Part shown: positions 18,417 to 27,667 of the stretch, one piece after another
Position numbering within the stretch: the stretch's first letter is position 1
Layout: each line of letters begins with the position of its first letter
Origin: Nostoc foliaceum FACHB-393
GTDB taxonomy: Bacteria > Cyanobacteriota > Cyanobacteriia > Cyanobacteriales > Nostocaceae
Assembly: GCF_014698505.1 (NCBI RefSeq)
Contig: NZ_JACJTD010000020.1
Coordinates: forward strand, 62,001 to 126,000
Length of the DNA: 64,000 nt
Reading direction: 5' to 3'
Translations under genes and position numbers: made by a program
Notes under the pieces: model-generated
The model's input: only the letters and a program-made list of their open reading frames with translations
Told to the model about the DNA's origin: nothing
Databases searched by the model: none

Positions 18417-19217
18417 AATTTTTACCTACCTGAATCGTTTTTTTCGTAACTTCAGTTCTCAACTTTGAGTTTAGTGCTGTTTTCGGGCACAAAAATTCGC
18501 CTCAATTTGACGTTTTCGGCATACTTTAGATGCCACCCTTGAGGGACAATAATATTTCTTGAAGATTCAGCTTTTTACTAGCTTTTATGTAGCACTGAAT
18601 CTAACTATCTCAAACTATCTAAGCCTTAAGCACCGTACAAATTAATGAAACTGTGTATTCAGGATAATCAGTCATTTCAGGCTTTTTTAATCATCTTTGT
18701 TCAGTAGAAATCAGTGAAAAAAGATGATTAAAAATTCAAGTTTCAATGCTTAAAGTCCATCCTTGATATTTGGTTTTTGCCAGTGCCTAAGTCCTAATAG
18801 CTTGAAAATAGACAACAGTTGACTCTTGATCGGGAAAAATATTTTTATACCCTCCTTTTTGGACTATTCACCGTGGGTGTCTAGGTTGAAAAGAGAGAAC
18901 ATCTCAATAACCTCAAAATAACTGCATAGTCAATATCTTACTTAGATATCTAGGCTGAAGTAGGCATCTTTGCATACTCTTCACATTACTTGCCAATAAA
19001 TGTATATAAATACTGTACTTTGTATATTCTTTATATTCTTCTAGTTTCTAGGCAATAATTTGCACAAATCAGTAGGCATAAGTTTGAAGGACTGATAAAA
19101 AATACATCTTTTTCTTTTTGAACGCTGCGATGCCTGCGGTTCTTGCTAGCCTACGCCTGAATTGAACGTAGCTGCAACTATGATCAAAATCGCCTCTTAA
19201 AATATCTGCGTAAAAAG

Positions 19218-19302
19218 CGCTATAGGTTGCCAAAATCACAAACGCAGATAAGAACCCACTGAGTTAAGAACACTGGCAAACCATCTGCACCCATGCCGAA
19301 AG
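19218..19302 (+). pseudogene. 5' remnant of the JAMM (M67) protease gene, copy a
   Basis: These 85 bases align without large gaps to 25519-25603 at the start of the intact M67 gene; shared runs include CACAAACGCAGA (ACAAACGCAGA in the gene) and TGCACCCATGCCGAAAG. The start ATG is lost and the resemblance stops abruptly after GCCGAAAG, marking a duplication breakpoint. Confidence 0.8.
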
Positions 19303-19348
19303 TTGAGCAACAAAATCCAATACATACTCTCTTAACACCGATAAATCG

Positions 19349-19380
19349 AATGGGAGGTGCTTAAAATACCGCCTCCCATT
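19349..19380. terminator. Hairpin downstream of RTX2
   Basis: Perfect 9-bp arms AATGGGAGG (19349-19357) and CCTCCCATT (19372-19380) with a 14-base AT-rich loop, just past the 3' end of RTX2 on the minus strand. The same hairpin occurs at 22369-22400 after RTX3. T-tracts are weak, so terminator function is inferred from position. Confidence 0.55.
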
Positions 19381-19417
19381 CCGTGCCTCTTAGTGATAGC
19401 AGAGCGCTAATCTAAGA

Positions 19418-21424
19418 TTAAACAACCACAAAATTGTTGTTAGTTAGAGACAATCCAGTAGATAATTGGGCAAATTTTACCTGAGAAAACCCACCCGCAT
19501 TGCCATCTGCGTCAAAGTACAGACCACCTGTAGAATTGTCATAGATAAATCGTTGAGCGATCGCACTTGCAGATGTTCCGATGGTAAACTGACTTGTCTG
19601 AAGTGAACCTAGTGATAATCCGTCACCAAAACCAGCAGCCGATACCTGAATCAGTTCATTAGTGGCGTTGAAGTCATAAATAGTATTAATGCCTTCATTA
19701 AAGCTGTTGAAAGCAAAGGTATCAGTACCAGCTCCTCCATAGAGGCTATCATTACCACCATAGCCCCCAGAGAGCGTATCGTTGCCATTGCTCCCTACAA
19801 TCAAGTCATCGTATTGTGTACCTGAGATATTTAATCGTTCGATATTCTTGTAACTAACTCGATTCGTGCCCACTGTAATTGAGCCAATGTTAGTATCAGC
19901 ATTGAATGTCGAAGTCATTCCCTCAATAGGTTCATAACGATAATAGGGGCCAGCATAACAGGACAATAAATCGTCACCTGTCCCCCCATCAACCGTTTGA
20001 GTTACTGAATCAGTCTCGGAAAAATAGGGAACACTATCTGGGGATATGGTGCTTATATAGAAGGAATCATTGCCATCGCCTCCAGAGAGGAAGTTATTGG
20101 CTATTGAAATGGTAGCACTCAAGTAATCGTCACCAGCGCCACCGTTGAGGGTGTTATTGCCTGAGGAGGGGACAGCACCGTATGTGCTGGTGCCAGAGGC
20201 ATCAAGAGAATCATTGCCATCACCACCAGAGAGGAAGTTATCACCTTTTGAAATACCAGCACTCAAGCTATCGTCACCAGCGCCACCGATGAGGGTGTTA
20301 TTGCCTGTGGAGACAAAAAATCTGAATCTGCCACCATCGCCAGAGGCATCAAGGAAATCATTGCCATCGCCACCAGAGAGGAAGTTATCGCCCAATGAAG
20401 CCTTAGTACTCAAGTAATCGTCACCAGCACCACCATTGAGGGTATTATTGCCTGAGGAGTTGATAAATCCGGCTGATCCGCCAGAGTTATCATAACGGGC
20501 AGAGGCATCAAGAGAATCATTGCCATCGCCCCCAGAGAGGAAGTTATTGCCTTCTGAAGCCCCAGCACTCAAGTAATCGTTACCAGTGCTACCTTTGAGA
20601 GTGTTATTGCCTGTTGAATAATCAACATTCAAGTAATCGTTACCAATACCACCAACGAGAGAGTCATTCCCCGTATAATCCTTCAGGATGTCATCACCAC
20701 TATAAACCTTCCCGGTTTCATTCCCCGTACCACCTAAGAGGGAGTCATCCCCCGCACTACCAATGAGTGTATCATTCCCTATACCACCGCGTAGCAGGTC
20801 ATTGCCACTCTTGCCGTCGATTTTGTCATTACCGCCCTGACCATTGATCACATCATCTGAGTTGTCAAAGCCCTTAACATTATTATTCAGGTCGTTAAGG
20901 AAGGTGACTGTGTTCTTTTTGAAGATATTGCTTTGGGTGGAGTTGGCATTAAAGACATCAAAGCTATCACTAATGCTAGTTTCTCCATCAAACAAAAGAT
21001 TGGCCAAGTCTACAGTGGCTCCAGTAGATTTGCTGAGGTTTTCCAGGTTTTCCAGGGTAAAGTTTTGCAGGATGACTTTGGTATAAGCATCAGACACATC
21101 TTCAAAGGTGATTTCCAAATTGCTGCCGTTCTGGGTAAGCAGCAAATTTTCGGCAGTCAAGCCTAGACCTAGAAATTTGATGGTATCCACTTCGGCAGTA
21201 ACTGCTGCTGTCGGGTTTGTTCCTTTACCGATGCCACCGAAATCAGTGATAGTATTAATGCCGCGGTAGTCGTAAATAAATAGATCCTTACCACCACCAC
21301 CAGTCAACGTGTCGTTGCCCTGGTTACCTCTGATGGTATCGTTGCCTGCTTTACCATTAATCGTGTCCGCACTGTCGCTGCCCACTAGAGTATCGTTACC
21401 ATTGGTTCCAATGATATTTGCCAT
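19418..21424 (-). CDS. RTX calcium-binding repeat protein, paralogue 2 (668 aa)
   Basis: Close paralogue of the flanking RTX genes. The N-terminal 200 residues are almost identical to paralogue 1 (MANIIGTNGNDTLVGSDSAD; conserved DTIKFLGLGLTAENLLLTQN) and the C-terminal 80 residues are shared. The middle differs: a shorter array of GNNTLNGGAGDDYLS/GNNFLSGGDGNDSLDAS units and only one TFNADTNIGSITVG module. Expected to be calcium-folded outside the cell after type I secretion. The difference in internal repeat number against near-identical ends suggests expansion and contraction by recombination. The start ATG has AGGTAGGT upstream, as in its siblings. Confidence 0.9.
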   Translation of the reverse strand: MANIIGTNGNDTLVGSDSADTINGKAGNDTIRGNQGNDTLTGGGGKDLFIYDYRGINTITDFGGIGKGTNPTAAVTAEVDTIKFLGLGLTAENLLLTQNGSNLEITFEDVSDAYTKVILQNFTLENLENLSKSTGATVDLANLLFDGETSISDSFDVFNANSTQSNIFKKNTVTFLNDLNNNVKGFDNSDDVINGQGGNDKIDGKSGNDLLRGGIGNDTLIGSAGDDSLLGGTGNETGKVYSGDDILKDYTGNDSLVGGIGNDYLNVDYSTGNNTLKGSTGNDYLSAGASEGNNFLSGGDGNDSLDASARYDNSGGSAGFINSSGNNTLNGGAGDDYLSTKASLGDNFLSGGDGNDFLDASGDGGRFRFFVSTGNNTLIGGAGDDSLSAGISKGDNFLSGGDGNDSLDASGTSTYGAVPSSGNNTLNGGAGDDYLSATISIANNFLSGGDGNDSFYISTISPDSVPYFSETDSVTQTVDGGTGDDLLSCYAGPYYRYEPIEGMTSTFNADTNIGSITVGTNRVSYKNIERLNISGTQYDDLIVGSNGNDTLSGGYGGNDSLYGGAGTDTFAFNSFNEGINTIYDFNATNELIQVSAAGFGDGLSLGSLQTSQFTIGTSASAIAQRFIYDNSTGGLYFDADGNAGGFSQVKFAQLSTGLSLTNNNFVVV

Positions 21425-22227
21425 AACTTTGACCTACCTAAATTGATTTTTTCAGTGACTTCAGTTCTCAAACTGCTGTTTGTGCTGTTTTCGGGCACAA
21501 AAAACCGCCGAAATTTGACGTTTTCGGCATACTTTATACGTCCCCCTTGGGGATCAGTAATATTTCTCGAAGACTCACCTATTCCAAGGCTTGTACCTAG
21601 AAATTATCTAAATTATCTCAAACTATCTAAGTCTTAAGCTCTGTACAAATTCATGAGCGTCTGCATTCAGAGTAATGGGACATTCCAGGCTTTTTGAATG
21701 ATGCTTATTAAGTAAAAATTACTGAACAAGCATCGAAAAATTTTCCAATTGAATGCCTAAAAACCACCCTTTATATTTGGTTTTTTTGCCAGCGCTTAAG
21801 TCTTACTAGAACAGAAGATAGTCAAGTGTTGACTCTTGATCGCAAAGAAATTTTTATACCTTCCTTGTAGGCTATTCTCCGTGGGTGTGTAGCTTGAGAA
21901 TAGAGAACATTTTTATAACCTCCACACTACATACCTAATACTTTACTTAGATATCTATGCTTAAACAAGTAACTTTGCATACTCTTCACATTATTTAATC
22001 AAAATGTGTCTGAAAATACTGAACTTTGTATATTCTTTATATTCTTCTAGTTTCTAGGCAATAATTTGCACAAATCAGTAGGCATAAGTTTGAAGGACTG
22101 ATAAAAAATACATCTTTTTCTTTTTCTTTTTGAATGTTGCGATTCCTGCGGTTCTTGCTAGCCTACGCCTGAATTGAACGTAGCTGTAACTATGATCAAA
22201 ATCGCCTCTTAAATATCTGCGTAAAAA

Positions 22228-22313
22228 GTGCTATAAATAGCCAAAATTACATACGCAGATAAGAATCCACTGGGTTAATAACACTGGCAAACCATCTGCA
22301 CCCATACCGAAAG
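22228..22313 (+). pseudogene. 5' remnant of the JAMM (M67) protease gene, copy b
   Basis: Aligns to 25519-25603 and more closely to copy a (19218-19302). Shared runs include AGCCAAAATTACA and CCATCTGCACCCAT (copy a). The start codon is lost and similarity ends at CCGAAAG exactly as in copy a, so both come from one breakpoint. Confidence 0.78.
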
Positions 22314-22368
22314 TTGGGCAACAAAACCAAACACATACTCTCTTAACACTAATTACATTGAGCAATCG

Positions 22369-22400
22369 AATGGGAGGTGCTTAAAATACCGCCTCCCATT
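22369..22400. terminator. Hairpin downstream of RTX3
   Basis: Same perfect AATGGGAGG/CCTCCCATT hairpin as at 19349-19380, lying beyond the RTX3 stop codon on the minus strand. Confidence 0.55.
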
Positions 22401-22437
22401 CCGTGCCTCTTAGTAATAGCAGAGCGATAATCTAAGA

Positions 22438-24579
22438 TTAAACAACCACAAAATTGTTGTTAGTTAGAGACAATCCAGTAGATAATTGGGCAAATTTTAC
22501 CTGAGTAAACCCACCCGCATTGCCATCTGCGTCAAAGTACAGACCACCTGTAGAATTGTCATAGATAAATCGTTGAGCGATCGCACTTGCAGATGTTCCG
22601 ATGGTAAACTGGCTTGTCTGAAGTGAACCTAGTGATAATCCGCCACCAAAACCAGCAGCCGATACCTGAATCAGTTCATTAGTGGCGTTGAAATCATAAA
22701 GACGATCAACACCTTCATTAAAACTATTGAAAGCAAAGGTATCAGTACCATTCCCTCCATAGAGTTTGTCATTACCAAAACCACCTGTGAGGATATCATT
22801 GCCCAAACCACCATAGATTGTGTCATTCCCATTGCCACCATAAAGGGTGTTATTACCAGAGGCGTTAGAGGCGGAGATATAATCATTGCCAGTGCCACCA
22901 TCCAGTCGGTTATTGCCTGTTGAATAATCAACATTCAAGTAATCGGCACCAGCACCACCATTGAGGGTGTTATTGCCCGATGCCCTGCGATAGACTGCTT
23001 CGCCGTAGTCGCCGTACTCGTCGTACTCATAGCCAGAGGCAGAGAGATAATCATTGCCATTGTCTCCATTCAGCAGATTATCGCCTGATGAATAGTCAAC
23101 ATTTAAGTTATCGTCACCAGCGCCACCGTTAAAGGTGTTATTGCCAGTGGTGTTATAAAACCTCCCTCCGTAGCCGCGGCTGTAGCTAGAGCCGGAGAGA
23201 GAATCATTGCCATCGCCTCCATTAAGCAGATTAGCGCCTCGTGAATAGTCAACATTCAAGTAATCGTCACCAGCGCCACCCTTGAGGGTGTTATTGCCTG
23301 AAGTGTTATCAAACCTATAGCCCTCGAAGTCAGAGGCAGAGAGGGAATCATTGCCATCGCCACCAGATAGCAGATTATTGCCTGTTGAAATGTTAGCACT
23401 CAAGTAATCGTCACCAGCGCCACCTTTGAGGGTGTTATTACCATTGGCAAGATTGACGTTAAGATAATCATTGTCATTGCCACCATCCAGTAAGTTATCG
23501 CCTGTTGAAAAGAAAGCACTCAAGCTATCGTTACCAGCACCACCCTTGAGGGTGTTATTACCAGACACCTCAGGGTCGTAGTAGCCACCAGAGACAGAGA
23601 GAGAATCATTGCCATTGCCACCATCCAGTAGATTATCGCCTGCTGAACTGTCAGCGCTCAAGCTATCGTTACCAGCGCCACCCTTAAGCGTGTTATTACC
23701 AGACACCACATCGTAGTTACCTAAAGCCGAGAGAGTATCATTGCCATCGCCACCATTCAACAGATTATTGCCTGGTGTAGAGTCAACATTCAAGTAATCA
23801 TCACCAGCGCCACCAATGAGAGTATCATTCCCAGCCTCGCCCCGCAGCAGGTCATTACCAGTACCACCGTCGAGGGAGTCATTGCCCGTACCACCAATGA
23901 GAGTGTCATCCCCCGCACCACCAATGAGAGTATCTTTTCCCGTACCACCCCGCAGCAAGTCGTTGCCACTTTTGCCATCGATTTTGTCATTACCGCCTTG
24001 ACCATTAACGACATCATTTGAGTTGTCTAAACCCTTAATGTTGTTGTCGAGGTCATTGAGAAAGGTCACTGTGTTCTTGATGCCCAGACTAGTATCAGTG
24101 GAGTTGGCATCCAAGACATTGAAGCTGTCAGTAATGCTAGTTTGCCCATCAAACAGGATATTACCAATAGCTGCTCTTGTTCCAGAAGCTCTCAAATTAT
24201 CCAAGTTTTCTAGTTTGAAGTCTTTTAGGATAACGATGGTATCAGTTTCCCCTTCAAAGTTGATTTCCAGATTCTTGCCATTTTGGGTGAGTAGTAAATT
24301 TCGAGCCGTCAAACCAGCACCCTGAAATTTGATGGTATCCACTTCAGCAATGACTGCTGCTGTCGGGTTAGTTCCTTTACCTACGCCACCGAAACCAGTG
24401 ATTGTATCAGTACCGTCACCCAATTTGTAAACAAATTTATCCTTGCCGCCACCACCAGTTACGGTGTCGTTACCCTTCTTCGCTGTGATGGTATCGTTGC
24501 CCGCTTTGCCGTTAATCGTGTCAGCGTCGTTACTGCCCACTAGAGTATCATTACCGTTGGTTCCAAGGATATTTGTCAT
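22438..24579 (-). CDS. RTX calcium-binding repeat protein, paralogue 3 (713 aa)
   Basis: Third tandem RTX protein and the most diverged in its N-terminal module (MTNILGTNGNDTLVGSNDAD; DTIKFQGAGLTARNLLLTQN, with FEGETDTIVILKDF in place of the FEDVSDAYTKVILQNF of the others). The array alternates GNNTLKGGAGNDSLSA and GDNLLDGGNGNDSLSV units and ends with canonical GGNGNDTIYGGLGNDILTGG repeats. It lacks the TFNATTNIGSITAG modules. The C-terminus is nearly identical to the other two. As the copy next to the intact JAMM gene, it occupies the likely ancestral position. Type I secretion is inferred; no transporter is encoded here. Confidence 0.9.
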   Translation of the reverse strand: MTNILGTNGNDTLVGSNDADTINGKAGNDTITAKKGNDTVTGGGGKDKFVYKLGDGTDTITGFGGVGKGTNPTAAVIAEVDTIKFQGAGLTARNLLLTQNGKNLEINFEGETDTIVILKDFKLENLDNLRASGTRAAIGNILFDGQTSITDSFNVLDANSTDTSLGIKNTVTFLNDLDNNIKGLDNSNDVVNGQGGNDKIDGKSGNDLLRGGTGKDTLIGGAGDDTLIGGTGNDSLDGGTGNDLLRGEAGNDTLIGGAGDDYLNVDSTPGNNLLNGGDGNDTLSALGNYDVVSGNNTLKGGAGNDSLSADSSAGDNLLDGGNGNDSLSVSGGYYDPEVSGNNTLKGGAGNDSLSAFFSTGDNLLDGGNDNDYLNVNLANGNNTLKGGAGDDYLSANISTGNNLLSGGDGNDSLSASDFEGYRFDNTSGNNTLKGGAGDDYLNVDYSRGANLLNGGDGNDSLSGSSYSRGYGGRFYNTTGNNTFNGGAGDDNLNVDYSSGDNLLNGDNGNDYLSASGYEYDEYGDYGEAVYRRASGNNTLNGGAGADYLNVDYSTGNNRLDGGTGNDYISASNASGNNTLYGGNGNDTIYGGLGNDILTGGFGNDKLYGGNGTDTFAFNSFNEGVDRLYDFNATNELIQVSAAGFGGGLSLGSLQTSQFTIGTSASAIAQRFIYDNSTGGLYFDADGNAGGFTQVKFAQLSTGLSLTNNNFVVV

Positions 24580-25550
24580 AACTTTAACCTACCTAAATTG
24601 ATTTTTTTTTCAGTAATTTGAAGTTCTTAGCGCTGAGTTAATACTGTTTTAGAACACAATAAATCGCCGAGAGTTAATACTTTCGGTATACTTTTATGTC
24701 ACCCTTGAGGGACAGTAATGTTTCTCAAAAATCCACTCTATTGATCAGCTTACAACTAGCATCTATCTAATTAACAAGGTCTCACGCACTGTACAAATTC
24801 ATGGCCAGATGGATGAAATGAAATAAGTCGTTTCAGGCTTTTTATAACTATTCCTGATTAAATAGCAATCACTGAAAAATGTTGCTAAATCAAGCTTAAA
24901 TGCCTAAAAATAACACTTCATACTTTAATTTTTTGCCAATGCGTCAGTCCTAGTGACTTGAAAATAGGGAACAGTTGACTCTTGATAGAGAAAGGGATTT
25001 TCATACCCTTGTTGTAGGCTATTGCCCGTGGGTATTTAGCTTAAAAATAGGGAACATCTCAATAACTTGATATTAACTAAATACTGAATATTTACTTAGA
25101 TGTCTATAGTTAAAGAACCATCTTTGCATACTCTTCACATTATCTGCCGAGAAATGTAAATAAGCTGGCGCAATAAAATCAAACTAAGTAAATAAAAATG
25201 AACTAGGTAAAACCCTTATAAATATTGCCTTTTGCCTCTTGCCTCTTACCTCAACCCAGCAACAATTATTTACACCGATTTATTTATTTGCTAGGCAATT
25301 CTCTTGGTGTATTCTTCACATTTTTAGAGTTTATAGTCAACAACCTAGTTTGAGCCGTACTCCTTCTCTACGGTTTGAGACGCGTAGCGCAAAAAATACG
25401 GTGTCCTTATTAAATCCCCCAAATTTATTTATGGGGATGCCTTCTGCCTCCTTAACGCAGTGATGCCTGCGGTTCTTGCTAGCCTACGCCTCGCAATGTC
25501 TTATATTTAAGCAAGAATCGCTAGAGGTTACCAAAATTACAAACGCAGAG
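24580..25550. other. Intergenic region between RTX3 and the JAMM protease gene (divergent)
   Basis: The left 570 bases are a third, more diverged copy of the RTX upstream unit (GGACAGTAATGTTTCTC, ACTCTTGATAG and CATACTCTTCACATTAT landmarks). Bases about 25150-25450 have no counterpart in the other units. The last 100 bases share GATGCCTGCGGTTCTTGCTA with the duplicated units. It contains divergent promoters for RTX3 and the JAMM gene; no boxes are claimed. Confidence 0.6.
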
Positions 25551-26009
25551 ATGATCCAACTTAGCCAAGAACACTTACAAAACATTTGCACCCATGCCGA
25601 AAGCACCTATCCAGAGGAGTGCTGCGGTATAATTTTAGGCTATCTGGCTAATGATGGCAAAACTGTGGTAGAAATCATGCCAACAGAAAATGCCTGGAAT
25701 ACAGAAGCGGCTGCTGAGTTCTCAGGGGAACACACAGCAGAAAGTAAAAAACGGCAATATGCGATCGCACCTGAAGTTATGCTAAAAACACAAAAAGAAG
25801 CACGAGATCGCTCACTGAACATTATCGGCATTTTTCATTCCCACCCAGATCATCCTGCTATCCCTTCAGAATGCGATCGCTTATACGCTTGGCCAGGATA
25901 CTCGTATATAATAGTTACCGTCCAAAACGGTAAAGCTGGAGAACTTCGAAGCTGGAGCCTTGACGATCATCATCAGTTCCAAGCAGAGGCAATTGAAAAT
26001 ATAATTTAA
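25551..26009 (+). CDS. M67 (JAMM/MPN+) family metalloprotease
   Basis: A 152-residue zinc protease of the Mov34/MPN/PAD-1 family. Visible catalytic elements are Glu in YPEECCGIILGY near residue 23 and the JAMM motif FHSHPDHPAIPSECD, with two His, Ser and Asp ligands. Bacterial members cleave C-terminal extensions from ubiquitin-like sulfur carriers (Mec+/CysO system). The downstream gene encodes a MoeB-like E1 with a rhodanese domain, which supports a role in sulfur-carrier processing. ATG 25551 gives the normal N-terminus (MIQLSQEHLQNICTHAES); the frame is open for 25 more codons upstream, but that part resembles dispersed repeat sequence. Its 5' end was copied into the RTX intergenic regions. 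Confidence 0.9.
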   Translation: MIQLSQEHLQNICTHAESTYPEECCGIILGYLANDGKTVVEIMPTENAWNTEAAAEFSGEHTAESKKRQYAIAPEVMLKTQKEARDRSLNIIGIFHSHPDHPAIPSECDRLYAWPGYSYIIVTVQNGKAGELRSWSLDDHHQFQAEAIENII

Positions 26010-26079
26010 CGGCTTAATTTCAAGACGGATATCGTTTTTCGATAGGATTAATATTCCGCTCTCCCAGATCATAACTGCT

Positions 26080-27252
26080 ATGCTCAATCCCAATCTGGAT
26101 GAAATCCAGTTGACCAAAGACGATTACGAACGCTACTCCCGACACCTAATTTTGCCGGAAGTCGGACTAGAAGGACAGAAGCGCCTGAAAGCGGCCAGTG
26201 TACAGTGTATCGGTACAGGTGGACTAGGTTCACCACTACTTTTATATCTGGCGGCGGCGGGTATTGGACGCATCGGGATTGTAGATTTCGATGTTGTCGA
26301 TACTTCCAACTTACAACGCCAAGTAATCCACGGTACATCCTGGGTGGGTAAACCTAAGATTGAATCGGCAAAAAACCGCATTCACGAGATTAACCCCTAT
26401 TGTCAGGTTGATTTATACGAAACCCGCCTGACTTCCGAAAACGCCCTGGAAATTCTCCAACCTTACGATATCGTCGTGGATGGTACTGATAACTTCCCCA
26501 CCAGATATCTAGTTAACGATGCCTGCGTATTGCTGAATAAGCCCAACGTCTACGGTTCAATTTTACGCTTTGAAGGGCAAGCTACTGTATTTAACTACCA
26601 AGGTGGCCCTAACTATCGTGACCTTTTCCCAGAACCACCACCACCAGGAATGGTTCCCTCTTGTGCAGAAGGTGGCGTATTGGGAATATTGCCAGGAATT
26701 ATTGGTTTAATCCAGGCAACAGAAACGGTCAAAATCATTCTGGGACAAGGTAACACCTTGAGTGGGCGGTTGCTGCTATACAACGCCTTAGATATGAAAT
26801 TTCGGGAGTTGAAGTTGCGTCCTAACCCGATTCGCCCAGTAATTGAAAAGCTGATAGACTACGAACAATTCTGCGGAATTCCACAAGCTAAGGCAGAGGA
26901 GGCGAAACAGCAGATGGAAATGCAAGAAATGACCGTTAAGGATTTGAAGGAATTGCTGGATAGTGGTGCAAAAGATTTTGTACTGCTGGATGTCCGCAAC
27001 CCCAATGAGTATGATATTGCTAAAATTCCTGGTTCAGTGTTGGTGCCCTTACCAGACATTGAAAATGGGAATGGCGTTGCCAAGGTAAAGGAAATATTGA
27101 ACGGTCACCGCTTAATTGCTCATTGTAAGATGGGCGGGCGATCGGCAAAAGCCCTTGCCATCCTCAAGGAAGCCGGGATTGTCGGGACGAATGTCAAAGG
27201 CGGAATTACCGCTTGGAGTCGAGAAATCGATCCTTCAGTTCCAGAGTATTAA
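26080..27252 (+). CDS. moeB: MoeB/ThiF-type adenylyltransferase with C-terminal rhodanese domain
   Basis: 390 residues. The N-terminal E1-like domain (about 10-260) has the nucleotide-binding GTGGLGSPLLLYLAAAGIG, DFDVVDTSNLQRQV and the PPPPGMVPSCAEGGVLG segment. The C-terminal rhodanese domain (about 280-388) has its active-site cysteine in AHCKMGGRSAKAL. Such fusions adenylate the C-terminal glycine of MoaD/ThiS/CysO-like proteins and deliver persulfide sulfur for molybdopterin, thiamine, cysteine or tRNA thiolation. It lies 70 bases after the JAMM protease, probably one operon. The carrier protein is not in the window; moaE occurs at 52.3 kb. The exact pathway is uncertain. Confidence 0.9.
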   Translation: MLNPNLDEIQLTKDDYERYSRHLILPEVGLEGQKRLKAASVQCIGTGGLGSPLLLYLAAAGIGRIGIVDFDVVDTSNLQRQVIHGTSWVGKPKIESAKNRIHEINPYCQVDLYETRLTSENALEILQPYDIVVDGTDNFPTRYLVNDACVLLNKPNVYGSILRFEGQATVFNYQGGPNYRDLFPEPPPPGMVPSCAEGGVLGILPGIIGLIQATETVKIILGQGNTLSGRLLLYNALDMKFRELKLRPNPIRPVIEKLIDYEQFCGIPQAKAEEAKQQMEMQEMTVKDLKELLDSGAKDFVLLDVRNPNEYDIAKIPGSVLVPLPDIENGNGVAKVKEILNGHRLIAHCKMGGRSAKALAILKEAGIVGTNVKGGITAWSREIDPSVPEY

Positions 27253-27667
27253 CAAAAGAGGCAGGAGGCAGGAGGAATACTGCCCCGGAGGCGGAGCAAC
27301 TCCGTCTCCGCTCTGTTTCCTACCACGACTAGAGTGAGTTTGCGGTTGAAGTCTCCCATTCCTCCATCTCTTGATGACCTTTTTTGAATTAAAAGTTAAA
27401 AATTAAAAATTAAGAAAAAGAATAATTTTTAATTAATTTTGGGTACAGAGCCAACAATGAATCAAAGATTCAGTGGTCTACAAGACGCTCGCGGACTCGC
27501 TAACGCTACGCTATCATTGGTGGGTACAGAGCCAACACTGATAGCGCAGCGTAAAGCCAACGGCATGACTTGTGTACGAGAGTCCACGTACCCTTACAGG
27601 GAAGCAAGCTACGCGCAACTGGAATTTTTAATTAATAATTTTTAATTTTTAATTGGAGCGAAGCGAC
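27253..27667. other. Repeat-rich gap before the MFS gene
   Basis: AT-rich inverted ends (TTAAAAATTAAAAATTAAG near 27395-27413 and TAATTTTTAATTTTTAATTG near 27635-27654) flank about 220 bases. This interior contains GGGTACAGAGCCAAC twice (27439 and 27521) and CGCTAACGCTACGCTATC-like short repeats. The 68-codon open frame inside is repeat sequence and is not called. It looks like a non-autonomous element. Confidence 0.55.

Larger units (their letters stand above)
18417..19417. repeat. Duplicated intergenic unit between RTX1 and RTX2
   Basis: About 1 kb, closely similar to 21425-22437 and in part to 24580-25150. Shared landmarks are the upstream TTTTCGGGCACAAAA and TTTTCGGCATACTTTA motifs, GACTCTTGATCG, and a long nearly identical block (19015-19170 against 22018-22180). 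It also holds a remnant of the JAMM protease gene (19218-19302) and a hairpin (19349-19380). No gene is present. It must contain the RTX1 promoter. Confidence 0.8.
21425..22437. repeat. Duplicated intergenic unit between RTX2 and RTX3
   Basis: Second copy of the roughly 1-kb unit described at 18417-19417, with the same order: RTX upstream region, AT-rich stretch, nearly identical block (22018-22180), JAMM remnant (22228-22313) and hairpin. No gene. Confidence 0.8.

Noticed and set aside
15930..24579. Many short open frames on both strands inside the RTX genes
   Set aside because: They are frame shadows of the highly repetitive glycine/aspartate codons and have the unnatural repetitive composition of shifted RTX repeats.
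15930..24579. Regularly spaced repeats that could suggest a CRISPR array
   Set aside because: The repeats are coding nonapeptide units with no unique spacers and form continuous reading frames.
27439..27645. 68-codon open frame before the MFS gene
   Set aside because: Made of short repeats (GGGTACAGAGCCAAC twice) inside a repeat-flanked element.
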